A DNA stretch of 64,000 nucleotides, taken from assembly GCA_017165825.1 (NCBI GenBank), contig CM029366.1, forward strand, positions 28,860,801-28,924,800. The letters are read 5' to 3'. The position numbers were made by a program, and so were the translations under genes. The notes beneath the pieces were generated by a model, which was given only the letters and a program-made list of their open reading frames with translations, was not told where the DNA came from and did not search any database. This document shows positions 46,087 to 57,423 of the stretch, one piece after another. The stretch is from Hepsetus odoe. Taxonomy: Eukaryota; Chordata; Actinopteri; Characiformes; Hepsetidae. Position 1 is the stretch's first letter; each line of letters begins with the position of its first letter.

Positions 46087-46684
46087 TCTTAAAATAAAAA
46101 TATTATAGCACATACTAAAGTGGTAACTCATGTTTAACCTACTTTTTAAAAAAGCCATTTTCAACATTTCCTATGAGAACCCTGAACTTTCTTCCTCTTC
46201 AATATTGTAGCATATGTGTGTAATGGAATGTATGATTTGTGAAACCAGAGGCAAACCAAATAATTATTTTGAGCAAGAAGGATTTTAAATCACCTATTTA
46301 AGCTGGACTTTTTGTACAGGAGTTATTACATCAAGAGCGCTGTAGCTGTGCATTCACAGCTTTTAGCAGAAGTGCTTATCCAGAGTGACTTCCATTTCCT
46401 AATCACCGGGACAGTCTTTCTGGAGAAACTTTGGGTTAAGGGTCTTGCCAGTGGTGGAAGTGCTCAAAGGAAGGATTTTAATCTGTGACATCTTGGTCCA
46501 GCATGACTCCCATCCCTGCGTTTTTCTCTCATTGCTCACTAGCAGCTCAACGCAGAGCCACATTTCACTCAGCAAGCACCAGTGTCCTATTTTATCTGAA
46601 CACTATACAATTATTTATAAGGTTAGTTATAAGGGAAAAAAGACTACTTTTAAATATTAGTTTCAGTATCCTTTTTCAACCAGT

Positions 46685-46720
<36 letters not shown>

Positions 46721-47540
46721 GACAGTCAACCAGTAATACGCTCAAACTCTCAAAAAGAGAAACATTTTTGTGGACTCAGAGAAGATCAATGGAAATGATT
46801 TATGAAGCAATAGCCTAATTACAACTGTGTGATATAAAATATGAATAGACCCATGAGCATTTCTCAGGGGTTACTATCAGGGGTCTTAAACTAGTTTCAG
46901 AGGCAGATTAAGGGGTTGCAAAAATAATAAAAGCTAAAGGAAAAGCAAATAATAATTAACCTCTATGGTGCATCATGAAGCCAACATCAGTCTTTCATTC
47001 TAACTCTAGTATGAAATAATAAGGATCAAATAAAGGAAAAAAGAAGAAAAGTTGATCCTGTCATCTATGCTGTGATGACAGGTGCAAGTCTATAGTGTTT
47101 GGAATTGGACAGCAATTGCCATGTGACCTGTGCTGTTCAGTCAAGAAGCACTCATCCACTACACATTGAATGTTTACAGCTCACTAGCCCCGCAGGCTGG
47201 GCCAGCCGTGATCGATCTGCCCCTCTTTACAGGCTTCAATCCCCCACCCCAGCCCACCACACTTGCCAGCATGGGGACTGGACTCTCAAACACTCAAAAA
47301 AGGTAAACAAAGTTGGAATGTGAAAGGTGAATTTGGGGCCTAACGGACAGGGATTGTATCATCGATGACTTTCAACCACCCCCATTTGTTCCCGCCTTGT
47401 CCCCTGCGCCTTCAGTCTGGAGCATACCAGAATAGTATGCTCTTGTTCCGTGTCAGTGATTTCCCCTTTCTTTCCTCCCTTCATTCATCTTCATTTCTCT
47501 CCTCAATATATCTCAATTTCAGATCATGTATAAGCTATAT
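46087..47540. other. Unique sequence with 32-base poly-A
   Basis: Poly-A at 46687-46718. No gene seen; frames at 46445-46736 and 47099-47323 have no motifs. Confidence 0.45.
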
Positions 47541-47556
47541 ATAAAACACACACAAT

Positions 47557-48290
47557 ATGGAACAAACTTTATTCTCAAATTTCATGTGGAACTCAGTCCA
47601 ACAGCTTGTGTACAAACACCAGGGATTACTGCTAAAACAATCTATTCTCCAAAGAATAGGTCTACCAAAGATCACTCCAAAAGCAAGGCATGTAATTGCT
47701 GGTGAGGTCATGAAGAAGCCAATGGTAACTTCTAAGCAACTAAAGGCTAGCATGGGACACTTTCAACAAGGAACCCATTTAATATCAGTGTGCAAAAGAT
47801 TACTTGAAGAAAAAAAAATGTTTTGTGGACAGAAGACCAAAACCGAACTCTCCGGTTTAAATGCGGCGCACCATGTTTGGAGAGACACTGCATTCCAGAT
47901 GTAGAACCACTTATCCTTTCTCTTAATATGATGGTGAGGCAGTTAAATCATTTGGGACAGTTTTGCTGCATCTGGGGCAGGACAGCTTGCCATCATTGAT
48001 GGAACAGTGAAGCTGGTTGTGTAGCAACAAGTCGTTCTACCCAAAAATAACGGTGTCCTGGTCTTAACCTAATAGAGATTTTGCATAAACACTTAAAGCA
48101 AGCAGTTCACGTGAGGAATCCCGCCAACATAATAGATCACAAATTACTGGGTGAAAATTCCAACAAGACAATGTGCCAGATTGATCAGCAATTACCAAAA
48201 ACATTTCATTGCAGTTTTCACACCACACTGAGAGGATTACATACCTTTGCTACTTGTAGATTTTTAATTCTTATCAGATTTATGGGAAAA
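47557..48290 (+). pseudogene. Tc1-like transposase remnant
   Basis: The plus-strand frame 47557-47904 carries PKITPKARHVIAGEVMKKPM, the second HTH region of a Tc1-like transposase, and later LSGLNAAHHVWRDTAFQ, equivalent to the ELFGLN...HVWRK segment. In 48060-48180 another frame gives PGLNLIEILHKHLKQAVH, a damaged DLNPIE-LW motif with the catalytic Glu retained. The first catalytic Asp (expected in a WTDE motif near 47833) is disrupted. No inverted repeats found. Confidence 0.75.
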
Positions 48291-48299
48291 TCTGATTGA

Positions 48300-48749
48300 T
48301 CTGGGGAATATTTATGCAGAAATTTAGGAAAATAGGTTTCACAAAATTTTAAGCACGTGTATATTATGCATGTGTATATTATATAAAAAAATATTACACA
48401 CAGACATTTACAAAGAAATGGCCTCGTACCCTTTCTGCCACAGCAAATTCCTCTGCAAAAGGATTTGTATCCCTTCGTTCAGGATTACAGTAAGCCTTCT
48501 GATGATTCAAAGGATTGTTTGGTAAGCAACATAAGCTAAAGTCTGTAACTCTAGTCTCAGCCTTAATATTCAGTAACATGCAAACTCTGTTTGCATTGCT
48601 TTCCATTTTTTTTTTGGGTGGGAGAGTTCGTCCAGTTTCATTTCCAGCTCATTAGATAGTTTTTTGATAGAAACACATTGTCTTTTTAATATTCCTGAAG
48701 AACAGGCAAAATCACACGTCCTGCATGTGGCCTGAAGACTCTGAGGTCA
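48300..48749. other. Unique sequence, no gene seen
   Basis: The 70-codon minus frame at 48394-48606 has no motif. Confidence 0.45.
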
Positions 48750-48982
48750 AAGTGAAAAGTGACTATTCTTGTCATTGTGAAACGCAGCACAACAAAATTC
48801 AACCCATGTGTTTCACCCATATGCACACGTGCAGCAGGGGGCAGCTATTGAAAGCACCCAGGGAGCAGTGACAGGAACGGTACCTTGCTCAAGGGTACTT
48901 CAGGGAAACCTACTGCTGAGGGACTCAAACCCACAATCTTCCAACCTGGGTCAACTCCCTAACCACTAAGCCACCACTGCCA
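48750..48982 (-). mobile_element. SINE-A, minus strand, near-complete
   Basis: AAAGTGAAAAGTGACTATTC, GCAGCAGGGGGCAGCTATTG, TACCTTGCTCAAGGGTAC, B-box reverse GACTCAAACCC and the reversed head CCACTAAGCCACCACTGCC. Confidence 0.87.
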
Positions 48983-49985
48983 AAGGTGGCACAAAGGGGT
49001 GATTGTGGAGAAGCCACAGAGCTGTCGTGCTGTGCAGATTGACCCTGGACTCCCTCCCCCACCCAAGCTACCCTTTAGTGCTTAAACAAAAAATCTGATT
49101 TTGACTCAGAACATAGTAGCAAGTGGCTTTTAATTACTCTCAACGGCTAACAATGGGCCACTCCAACACAGCTTGACTGAACAGGTTCCACAGTTACCTG
49201 TCAAAAGTTCCATTTAAAAGTGGAGTGGATGTACCTTAACTTAGCCCAGCTGGTAGTGGAACAAGTCACTTGTAAGGTCAGAGATAAACATGTGCAAGAC
49301 AAGTGGACTATGTGGGAGCTGCAGGTGCTTTGAATGAAAGGGGCTTTCTTTGACTGGTGGACAAATAAGCACTGGCAGCTGATGTGAAGGATCCGGGGGT
49401 GGCGAGGGATGGCAAGGTGGAATGTCACCTTTGTGGGGTATGTGTAAAGTTGGTCTTATTCTGTCCAGGTGATCGCCGGTTGGCAGTTTTCTATTAGAAT
49501 AATAGAGAGTTGTCTTTCACAGGGATATGGGCGCTGTTGACTCAGTGCGCTTGTATGTTTGATTGGGGCAGAACAGAATTCATGCAGCTCTAAGTGCTTG
49601 TATGCATGTGCAAACAAGGAAAAACAGGAGTGCAGCTCTATTTGCAAGAATGTAAACAGCATTTATATGAGCTCTGTTTAGTATGCACATGTCAGGGAAC
49701 CCTTATCTTTTTCAATTATGTGTGTAGTCAAACACCCCTTCTTTGCTTTCTTTTTTATTTTACACTTTGTCAGCCATGTGTCCTACAATAAACATGTGGC
49801 ATACAATCAAGATTTTTAGGTCACATGTTTTGTGACAGATTAATTCAGGGGCGTTTCAGATCATCCCCCCCCCCCCCATGTTGCTCATTACAAATGGAAG
49901 CTTGGAGCATCACTTTTGGAAAGAAGAATTTATAATTGCATACTTTTTGGACTCAAAGGCTCAGAGTCCTTTTGTTATGGTGTTT
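48983..49985. other. Unique sequence with poly-C
   Basis: C run at 49865-49877. No gene or repeat recognised. Confidence 0.45.
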
Positions 49986-49994
49986 GCATACTGC

Positions 49995-50095
49995 CCTGCA
50001 GCTTTCCTTCAGGTGCTTTGGTTCCCTTTCACAGTCCAAAGACATGTGAAACATGTAGGCTGAAGATGCTAAATTGCCATCAGGTACATTTTATG
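49995..50095 (+). mobile_element. SINE-B middle fragment
   Basis: Contains CAGGTGCTTTGGTTCCCTTT, CACAGTCCAAAGACATGTG and GATGCTAAATTGCC, the reverse complement of the matching SINE-B section at 38340-38410. Ends are missing. Confidence 0.6.
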
Positions 50096-50109
50096 AGAAT
50101 TAAATTAAG

Positions 50110-50521
50110 ATGTAGGGTTTCTGTTTATTAACCCCCCCCCAAGTATTCATCATGGTAGGGAGGGACAAAAAAAAAAAAAAAAAAAGTGCAGGGTCTTGGA
50201 GGACTTACTAAAATGAATTTTTCCTAAATGTTATGGTGCTATACTGTCCAATAGAAAGGTTCTCAAATGCTACTTAATTAAAATTGTTAATACGTTTCAT
50301 TTTAACTTCACTTACCCCATAATTTGCCATTTTAAGTGTTACCTTAATTAAACTTAATTACCCAGAAAGCACTAGCTCATTCAGAAGTGTAGGTTCTGTA
50401 TTGAACTGTTTGCTGGATCACATTAAAACCCATCCAGAATACAAGGCTTTTACCTTCTTAGCAAGTACTGCTTGCTAGCAAAATATCACCCACAGTGTGC
50501 CCAAAATTATTATTCTTAAAA

Positions 50522-50556
<35 letters not shown>

Positions 50557-51485
50557 AAAAGCAGAAATCGGGAACACAGGAACAAATAATGGAATAACTG
50601 CTAAGATCTTTGGTACATTGGGAGGATTCAGTTAATAAAGGGAACAAAAGATTTTCTGCAACAGTCTCATACAAGGTGTTCCTGATAAAGGGGTCCCAAC
50701 CACTCAGCAACCAGCATCTCCATTAAACTAATCACCATCATGATCATCTATGATCATCTGCACCTGTTTCTTCACTGCTTCACACCACAAATCAGGTTAC
50801 TTTGTTCCACTTAAATGACTAACAAAGAAAAAGTGAATAAATAAAATAAAAACAATCCTCTAAAACTGGTCAGGTACAGGAACTCAACTGAAAACAAGAT
50901 TTAAAAAAGATGGTTCTCCAGGCTTTTGCAAGGCACCATGTAAACATATTTGCATAATCTGGTAATGATGCTAGAACAATGTAGCAATTTTTTTCCGCTC
51001 CATAGTAGATTGATATTTCTTTAGGCTTCTCACATCACTGAGAATTATCCTTCATGTGCTTTTTGGCTGCCAAGGCAGTATGTTCCCTCAATGTCACTTC
51101 AAATGTACTTATTTTCTTAATTCTTTCTGAAATTTTGGAAGCATTTACTCTTAATTACTCAGAATTTAACACAACAATTACTATTGAAACACCATATTTT
51201 ACTACTGTGCTCAAAAATCTGTGAAACAAGATAATTGTTTCCAGTATTATGAAATTCTTACATTTTCCCATTTTTATAACTGAACAGAATTATGGCCTGT
51301 TTTAAATGAAGATTGTTTTAAATCTGCTGTTCCTGTCCGCATCTCCTGTGCAAGTGAGCTGAATGCCAACACCACTAAATCCTGAGGAACATACTGTACA
51401 GGACCCCCGCTCTGTTGCTGGATCATATACAGTGCAGAAGTGACATTGACTTAGTTGCTGTTTTGTGTTCTGGAAACATTATACA
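50110..51485. other. Unique AT-rich sequence, simple repeats, no gene
   Basis: Poly-A at about 50168-50185 and (AAAT)n at 50518-50556. No supported frame. Confidence 0.45.
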
Positions 51486-51960
51486 CTTACTGATTACCTT
51501 TTCAGACAAACCAGCTTTGATGGTCCACCTTGAAGAGGGCACAGACTATAGATCTTTTCACATGTACACACTGTGTTAGTCATCTAGTCATTCAGCAGTG
51601 GTCACTTTCTGCCCACAAGACCACTGTAGGCTGATGTTTTTAAATTGGTGAAGCATTTTCAACCCAGCAGTACCACTGAGTGACAGTGAGGTGAGCTGCC
51701 TCTGATGTGCTCAGACCAGTGACACACACACAGCGATGCCACTTGCCTACTGGTGTCACTGCTGTACAGAGAATAGTCTGTCACCCAAATAATATCTAGC
51801 CAGTGGTGGTCCAGCTCTGATCCCTTTTTTAAAAATAAATGCCATTGAGGGAAGTCATCCAGTGGGTTCCAGCCCGTGTGTGTAAACCAGTAAAGTGCAC
51901 CTGTATTTTAGGTGTAGCTGATAAAATGGCCACAGGCGGCTCGGCGTATGCTTGGAGTTT
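51486..51960. mobile_element. Remnant of a teleost palindromic DNA element
   Basis: It carries GTGACAGTGAGGTGAG, TCACCCAAATAATATCTAG and GCTGATAAAATGGCCACAGG in the order I know from a widespread non-autonomous teleost element. Mirrored fragments (CAGCAGTGGTCACTTT against CCAGTGGTGGTCCAG) fit its partly self-complementary interior. The ends are worn. A related scrap is at 32748-32769. Confidence 0.5.
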
Positions 51961-52165
51961 GAGCTGCTACAGTTCAGCTTTCAAAAAGCTACCCATGCCT
52001 GTCTGATTAATACTTTTGAACTGACCACACTGGCCCATGACTGCAGGAAAACTGAGGCCTAACAGCCCATTAAATGTAAAAGTACATGTCTAGGCAGTCT
52101 TAGATGTTAGATCTTCTTTTTAAATCTGTAGGTGCCTCACTGCCCCCACCAACAACAGACAAACT
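51961..52165. other. Unique sequence
   Basis: No gene or repeat recognised. Confidence 0.45.
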
Positions 52166-52345
52166 AACAACAAGCAGGCGCTGCCTGGGTGATTGGTGAA
52201 GGGAGCGGGCAGCCATTAGAATAAAGCCAGCGACGGCGAGTTCCTGCGGTGCACGAGGTTAACACGGCCATGAGCTGAGCGAGCACAATCTGTCAGAATG
52301 GAATTAGGTGCTGGCTGATGAATCACCAGCATTGTTGTGCTGGGC
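52166..52345. promoter_or_regulatory. Candidate conserved non-coding block
   Basis: GC-balanced, non-repetitive, with GGCAGCCATTAGAATAAAGC, CCAGCGACGGCGAG and GGAATTAGGTGCTGGC. It has several CpGs in an otherwise CpG-poor region. No open frame with motifs. Confidence 0.22.
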
Positions 52346-52639
52346 CTTTGATCCTATATTTCATAATCATTACAAGAAGCCCAGCTTGAAGCCACCACTA
52401 CACCCCCCCCCCCCCCCCCACCACCACAACACACATATATATACACACGCACAGACATATTTTCACCGCCCTGACGGTGCAGTTGTTTATGCCAGCTGCT
52501 TCTCTCGACAGCTGTAAATAAATGAAGAAAAACTAACTCCAGTGGGATCCATGGGACAGACGTAGGATTTGCTGACTTGTTTTTGTCATGGGAGTCTCTC
52601 TCACTCATTTTACCTCAGCCTCTCTTCTTCTAGCCCTCC
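52346..52639. other. Unique sequence with poly-C
   Basis: C run at about 52402-52419 followed by CA/TA repeats. No gene seen. Confidence 0.45.
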
Positions 52640-52950
52640 TTTTTTACACAAACATTTTATTTAGCCATTCATCACAAGGCATGTCCCGGTTACATTAATT
52701 CCCATCACAGTAATAGAGTTTTCTGTGATTAATCTTACGGCAATTTTACTACGCATCCCGCGCGCCAACAGCAGCCGCTTATTTAATTTGAAGAAGGATG
52801 GTAGAAGCGCAAAAGCAGAGGTAATGAATGTGTTTCTGTTTTGGTGCACGGTGTGGGGGAGCAGCATCAGTCTTTGATGGGAGTCAGGCCTTGTGTAGAT
52901 TTTGGTGGCTCTGGCCTGTGAAGCACGTTTGAAATGCATTATAAAAGGAC
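52640..52950. promoter_or_regulatory. Candidate conserved non-coding element
   Basis: A 300-bp non-repetitive block with TTACATTAATTCCC, TGTGATTAATCTTACGG (bicoid-type TAATCT core) and a CpG-containing CATCCCGCGCGCC segment, then CTTATTTAATTTG. The minus-strand 92-codon frame (52661-52939) crosses it but has no recognisable domain. Best interpreted as non-coding. Confidence 0.28.
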
Positions 52951-53201
52951 TGGGAACTTACGCTGAAGTCAGTGTACAGAATGAGAGCGTATAGAATGCG
53001 TGTTTATGCATGTAACTGTTTGCATGTGTGTCTGATAACATGCAGCATGTGGAACAACTGCAATAAAGTATTGAATAAATAAAACTGTTCACTTGTTATT
53101 CACAGTCTACCATTAGCCACGATGATCAAAACTCTAAGGTTGAGTGCACACAAATTAATGCACACTCTTTAGTATTGAAAGGGGGGTTATGGGAGGGGGG
53201 G

Positions 53202-53232
<31 letters not shown>

Positions 53233-53357
53233 CAATGAGGTTTAATCTTCCTTGATTTCTCAGTGAAGCAAAAGCAGATGCTTCAATTGCAAAATCCCAT
53301 TATCTGGAAAAAGCTGACTATGCAAAAATATTTTTAAACAAGTAAAATTAGATTTTC
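52951..53357. other. Unique sequence with 28-base poly-A
   Basis: G runs followed by poly-A at 53202-53229. No gene seen. Confidence 0.45.
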
Positions 53358-53415
53358 AAAATAGATTTTCACAGCCAATCCATGGCAAAATAGATTTTCA
53401 CAGCCAATCCATGGC
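53358..53415. repeat. Perfect 29-bp tandem duplication
   Basis: The unit at 53358-53386, starting AAAATAGATTTTCACAGCC, is repeated without change at 53387-53415. A partial third copy (AAAATTAGATTTTC) precedes it at 53344. Confidence 0.95.
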
Positions 53416-53929
53416 TTTTCTCTACTTCCGAAGTGTCAGCACCCTACCGTACCCTGCAACTGACGACCCATGTTCTGTCTACAAATGAGCTCTTTTGTAG
53501 CAGCTGTTGTGAGGTTGGATAAGCTTTACAGAATGTTGGCAACACTACCGTTCTGTCAAAATGCAGCAAATTAGGCCGTATTTTTACCTGGTCTTTTCTT
53601 GTGAGCAATATCTGGATTTTAACCAGTTAATATTTTGAAATCAAACGGCTTTCTGACTATATCGGGCCCAGACTATCCAATATTTGTGTCTTTCATGTAA
53701 AATTAGTCAATCACAGTGACAAATTCTAAAAAGTATGACCAACTTGACATATGTTAACCACTTTCTGCAGCCTTCATAGAGGCAATCTCACCATCAGGTA
53801 TTTCCTTAAATGTGAATATTTAATTAAAAAACACTTTTTTCTTGTTAAAAACTCAGTTTTTTAATCTTAAGAATTTAGTTGCATAAAAAATAGATATAAA
53901 TCTGCAAATCCTGAAGCTTATGCTAGTAC
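53416..53929. other. Unique AT-rich sequence
   Basis: No gene or repeat recognised. Confidence 0.45.
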
Positions 53930-54178
53930 TCACAGGTTGAAGGGCAGAGAAACACCAGGTTGCCAGTCCATTGCAGGGCAAACAAAAACACATTTTCACA
54001 CACAGTCACACCTGAGGGCAATTAAACATCTCCAACCCATCCGATGTGCATGTCATTGGACTGTGAGAGGACATCATACAAAATACATACAAATCATACA
54101 AAACGAGGCCAACCAGACTGGCAATCAAGTCCAGAACCTTCTTGCTCTGAGGCAACTATGCTGCCCACTGTGACATCC
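53930..54178 (-). mobile_element. SINE-B, minus strand
   Basis: TTGCCAGTCCATTGCAGGGC, CATCTCCAACCCATCC, GTGCATGTCATTGGACTGTG, then AACCTTCTTGCTCTGAGGC and CTGCCCACTGTG (reversed head). An AT-rich duplication-like insert (CATACAAAAT/CATACAAAAC) interrupts it near 54075-54105. Confidence 0.75.
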
Positions 54179-54187
54179 TTTGATACA

Positions 54188-54380
54188 AAGGACGGTGGTG
54201 TTCTAGTGGTAAGATACTCATCTACAGACCAAAAGCTCACAGGTTCAATTCCCACCTCCAGCACTATCACCATTGAGTTCCTGAGCAAAACCCTTAACCC
54301 CAGGTTGCTCCAGGGAGACTGTCCCAGTAGTTAGGAACTGCAAGTCACTCTGGATAAGAGCATCTGCTAAATGTCAAATG
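54188..54380 (+). mobile_element. SINE-C, plus strand, near-complete
   Basis: A third tRNA-derived family. A-box-like GGTGTTCTAGTGG, B box GGTTCAATTCCC at 54241-54252, a middle with TGAGCAAAACCCTTAACCCC and the end CTGGATAAGAGCATCTGCTA followed by AATG. That tail is one I know from many teleost SINEs. It lies directly behind a reversed SINE-B. Confidence 0.85.
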
Positions 54381-54439
54381 TACAATTAATTTTAATAAAA
54401 ACTAATAATAAATAAGAAATAATCTTATTTCATTCACTC

Positions 54440-54575
54440 GTAAACTATTGCTTGGGCCCGTCTCTTTGCTCAGTAAAAGGTAGAGAAACACCCTTGACAG
54501 GCCAAACACAAAATTTCACCCCGAAAGGCCATTTGGCATCCACGGTTAACCCACTTGTCTTTGGACTATGGCACT
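54440..54575 (-). mobile_element. SINE-B fragment, minus strand
   Basis: TAGAGAAACACCCTTGACAG, CATTTGGCATCCACGG and CTTGTCTTTGGACTATGG match the middle of SINE-B. Head and tail are lost. Confidence 0.6.
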
Positions 54576-54580
54576 AAACA

Positions 54581-55122
54581 AGAGCTCCCTGAAGAAACTC
54601 AGAGCCAGAAAACTTCCGATAATATTTCATTTTAGAATTATAAAGTGTAGAATGGTAGGAATAAATCTAAACTTTACAGTGCCTCACTCTAAAATGGTGC
54701 AGGCGGGGATGACTGCAGTCTTCCAGGTTCCTTCTGAACTTTGTTATTTTATTGGCACTCACTTTCTTCAATATTTCATTGTCACATCATTGCTCTCTTG
54801 CTGCTATTGTGCATATAACAAATCTTGAAACTCGGGTAGACTCGCTGTCAGCTTGCTTATGCAATAAGATGAAAAGGGGGAGGGGGCTTCATTTTTGCTC
54901 AGTGCTTCTATACATGGGAACCAAGTATAGATGTACTGTATTGTAGTGCACTTTTAAGTTCAATGTCATTGGCAGGTTTAAAACCCCCTTTTTAGCAACT
55001 TTTTGCATTTTAAATTGGCCTGTGATCCCTAGCACTGAGCTAATGCGCAAAAGGGGAAAATTAAGTTTGGTTTCCTCTTTATCTATCCTGAGCCACCAAG
55101 GGAATCGCCGAGTGCCTGGATG

Positions 55123-55160
<38 letters not shown>

Positions 55161-55639
55161 ATATTTAGCAAGAGAAGAAGCCAGTATAAGAGTGTGTGTT
55201 TGAGAAAGATACTTGAGGGTTTTATCATGCTTTTTTTTGTACTTTTTCTTCCAGCTTGCCAAAACTGTCACCATAAAATGATAAAGGCACTGGATGATGG
55301 CTACGAAGGGATACGACTGACTAAAACTCCTTTAAGAATCCTGACTACAGATTGGTGTTCCAAAACTACAGTTTACTTTGATCACTGTTTGCTTGATTTG
55401 TTGAGATCCAGGTTATGACTTCCTTGAAAGTTTGTGATTAAAGTGTCATTTTGAACTAAAGTTAGGCTAAGAAATGGTCATAGATCACCACAGTGTCATG
55501 CAGCATGTGGCCAACACAAGTAGAGATACAGACGACAGTCATATTGGTCCCAAAAATGTTCCATCTAGTCAGGTCAAATAGATTTAAAAAAAACAGCTTT
55601 TCTCCAGAGCCATGGTGCAGCAAATTAAGAGGGCTAAAT
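54581..55639. other. Unique sequence with 34-base poly-A
   Basis: Poly-A at 55125-55158. The frames at 54568-54946 and 55194-55708 have no motifs apart from where they enter the LINE fragment below. Confidence 0.45.
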
Positions 55640-55960
55640 AAATTGCACACTATACCCTCTGATATGGGACCTGCACTGGCTCCCTGTGGCTGCTCCCGTC
55701 AGGTTTAAATCTTTGCTTTCAAGGCCAAGAAATGCCTTGCACCTTCTTATCTGATGGCACTAATCAAACAATGCGTCACTTCCCTTCCCCTCAGAATGTC
55801 AAGCACTGCTTACCTTGAACCTCCTCTCCTCAAAAGAAGAAATCTTCCAGATTCTTTGGTTCTGGCTCCTCAGTGGTAAAATGATCTTCCTCGGTGATCA
55901 GAACTTGCTGTCTCCAAGTGTCATCTGAACAACCATCTGTTCAAGGAATAGAAAAGTAAC
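55640..55960 (+). pseudogene. CR1/L2-type LINE ORF C-terminal remnant
   Basis: Frames in this stretch read LHWLPVAAPVRFKSL, then (after a shift) a CLAPSYLMALIKQ-like segment and pieces equivalent to the LRSS...P-L-W-N-LP end of such ORFs. LHWLPV followed by a K-C-L-APSYL segment is typical of the region after the RT domain in CR1/L2-type LINEs. At least three frame changes. No RT motifs. Confidence 0.6.
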
Positions 55961-55969
55961 CTTTCCTAA

Positions 55970-57050
55970 CCAGCCTCATGCTTATGCTTTTCTACACTTC
56001 TGTTCTATCAATCAATAAATAAATACCTTTGGCACTTAAGCTCTAATATTAGAGTAACCTGGCGTAGATAATGACTTCTTTTGCCTTAGTAAAGACAGGT
56101 GTCATAAGTATGTTACTTAGCTAGCAAAGAGTTTATCAACAGCTGGTTTTTAACGGTGTAACAAGACTGAAGAAAGGATGTGGACTACGAAGCACTGATG
56201 TATGTTTCTGTGGTTAAGAGCATCTCCTAAATGCTATACATGCAAATGTATGGGAGAAAAGGTCTAAGAGCTTTAAAATAGTAGTGAACTAAATTTTACA
56301 GGACATGAGTACAGAGCAGCTGACCACAGGCAGAAACAGAGCTAAGAGCTGGGTGATGCTCTATTCCAATAGAACAGCAATTAAGTGTGTAAGAGGAAGT
56401 ACAGTCTAACTGTGCAGAAACTACCAAAAAAAAAAAAAAAAATAGAAGCAAAGTATAAGATTGTGCAAGACTCATTTTTCCTTCCCTGGGGAATTTCCTT
56501 GTTGGTGCAAAAATATGATTTTATGCCTGTCAACCTGTTTTATTTTTGATATATTAAGAAGGTTAAATGACAGAAATGGAAACAAATCTCTTGGCAAAGT
56601 GAAAGGAAGTCGCAAAGATCTGATTCCATTTATAAATGGAAGATGATTTAGCAAATAAAAGGTACAATATAAAGCACACGATAGGCTATACGAGCCAACA
56701 TCAAGAGCTAACATCTTGTGTCAAGGGTAACATTTCCTGATTTTTCCTGAAATCTACCAGCAGATTTTAATTCATTTCCTCTTTGTATAAAGTACAATAC
56801 AAACCAATTTGATGAAGTTGGTTCTTTGCAAAGAGGCATTTTTCCCAGACAGATCGTTTCAGACCATTTCCGTACAGAAAGGAAATCTAAAGCTCTGGAA
56901 TCAAAGATGGACTGTTTTTTGGAAATGAATGCTATATTTCACCTAGTAAATGGTGTTTTTGTTTTCATGAAGCTGTACAGTGTGTAGTGATGTGCATCAT
57001 TTAATAACTTCTCTGGTTTCGGTCTGGTTTCCCAAGGTCTGCTTTGAGTT
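55970..57050. other. Unique sequence with a SINE-C tail relic
   Basis: TAAGAGCATCTCCTAAATGC at 56215-56234 is a worn SINE-C tail. Poly-A at about 56426-56442. No gene seen. Confidence 0.45.
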
Positions 57051-57056
57051 TATTGT

Positions 57057-57128
57057 GTATGGGGTGTGTATGGGGGGGGGTGTGTATGGGGTGTGTATTG
57101 GGGATGTGTGTGTGTGTGTGTGTGTGTG
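57057..57128. repeat. GT/GGGGTGTGTAT low-complexity tract
   Basis: Units of TATGGGGTGTG with growing G runs pass into a pure GT run. Simple repeat. Confidence 0.9.
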
Positions 57129-57357
57129 GCATAGGCCTATGGCAGTCATGCAGAGCGGAAGAAACAGAGGATCAAAGTGCGTGCTGCCACCTCTCCGTAA
57201 TTAGAAGGTGGTACCCTTGCTAATGTGTCACACCACTTTGTCTGACCTGACTGCAACTGGTTCAATAGAAAAGAAAGAGGGAGAGAAGAATGAAGAGGAG
57301 CAATGCCTAGGGAATGGGAGGTTGATTAAACACCCGTCATTCTCTGTCTCCCACTCA

Positions 57358-57361
<4 letters not shown>

Positions 57362-57394
<33 letters not shown>

Positions 57395-57423
57395 TCACAC
57401 ACACACACACACACACACACACA
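57362..57423. repeat. Compound (CT)n(CA)n microsatellite
   Basis: A CT run from 57362 to about 57388 is followed by a CA run to 57423. Confidence 0.95.

Noticed and set aside
52661..52939. 92-codon minus-strand frame
   Set aside because: It coincides with the candidate non-coding element and has no domain. The block looks regulatory rather than coding.
55125..55158. Poly-A of 34 bases as a processed pseudogene tail
   Set aside because: No gene-derived body precedes it on either strand and no target duplication was seen.
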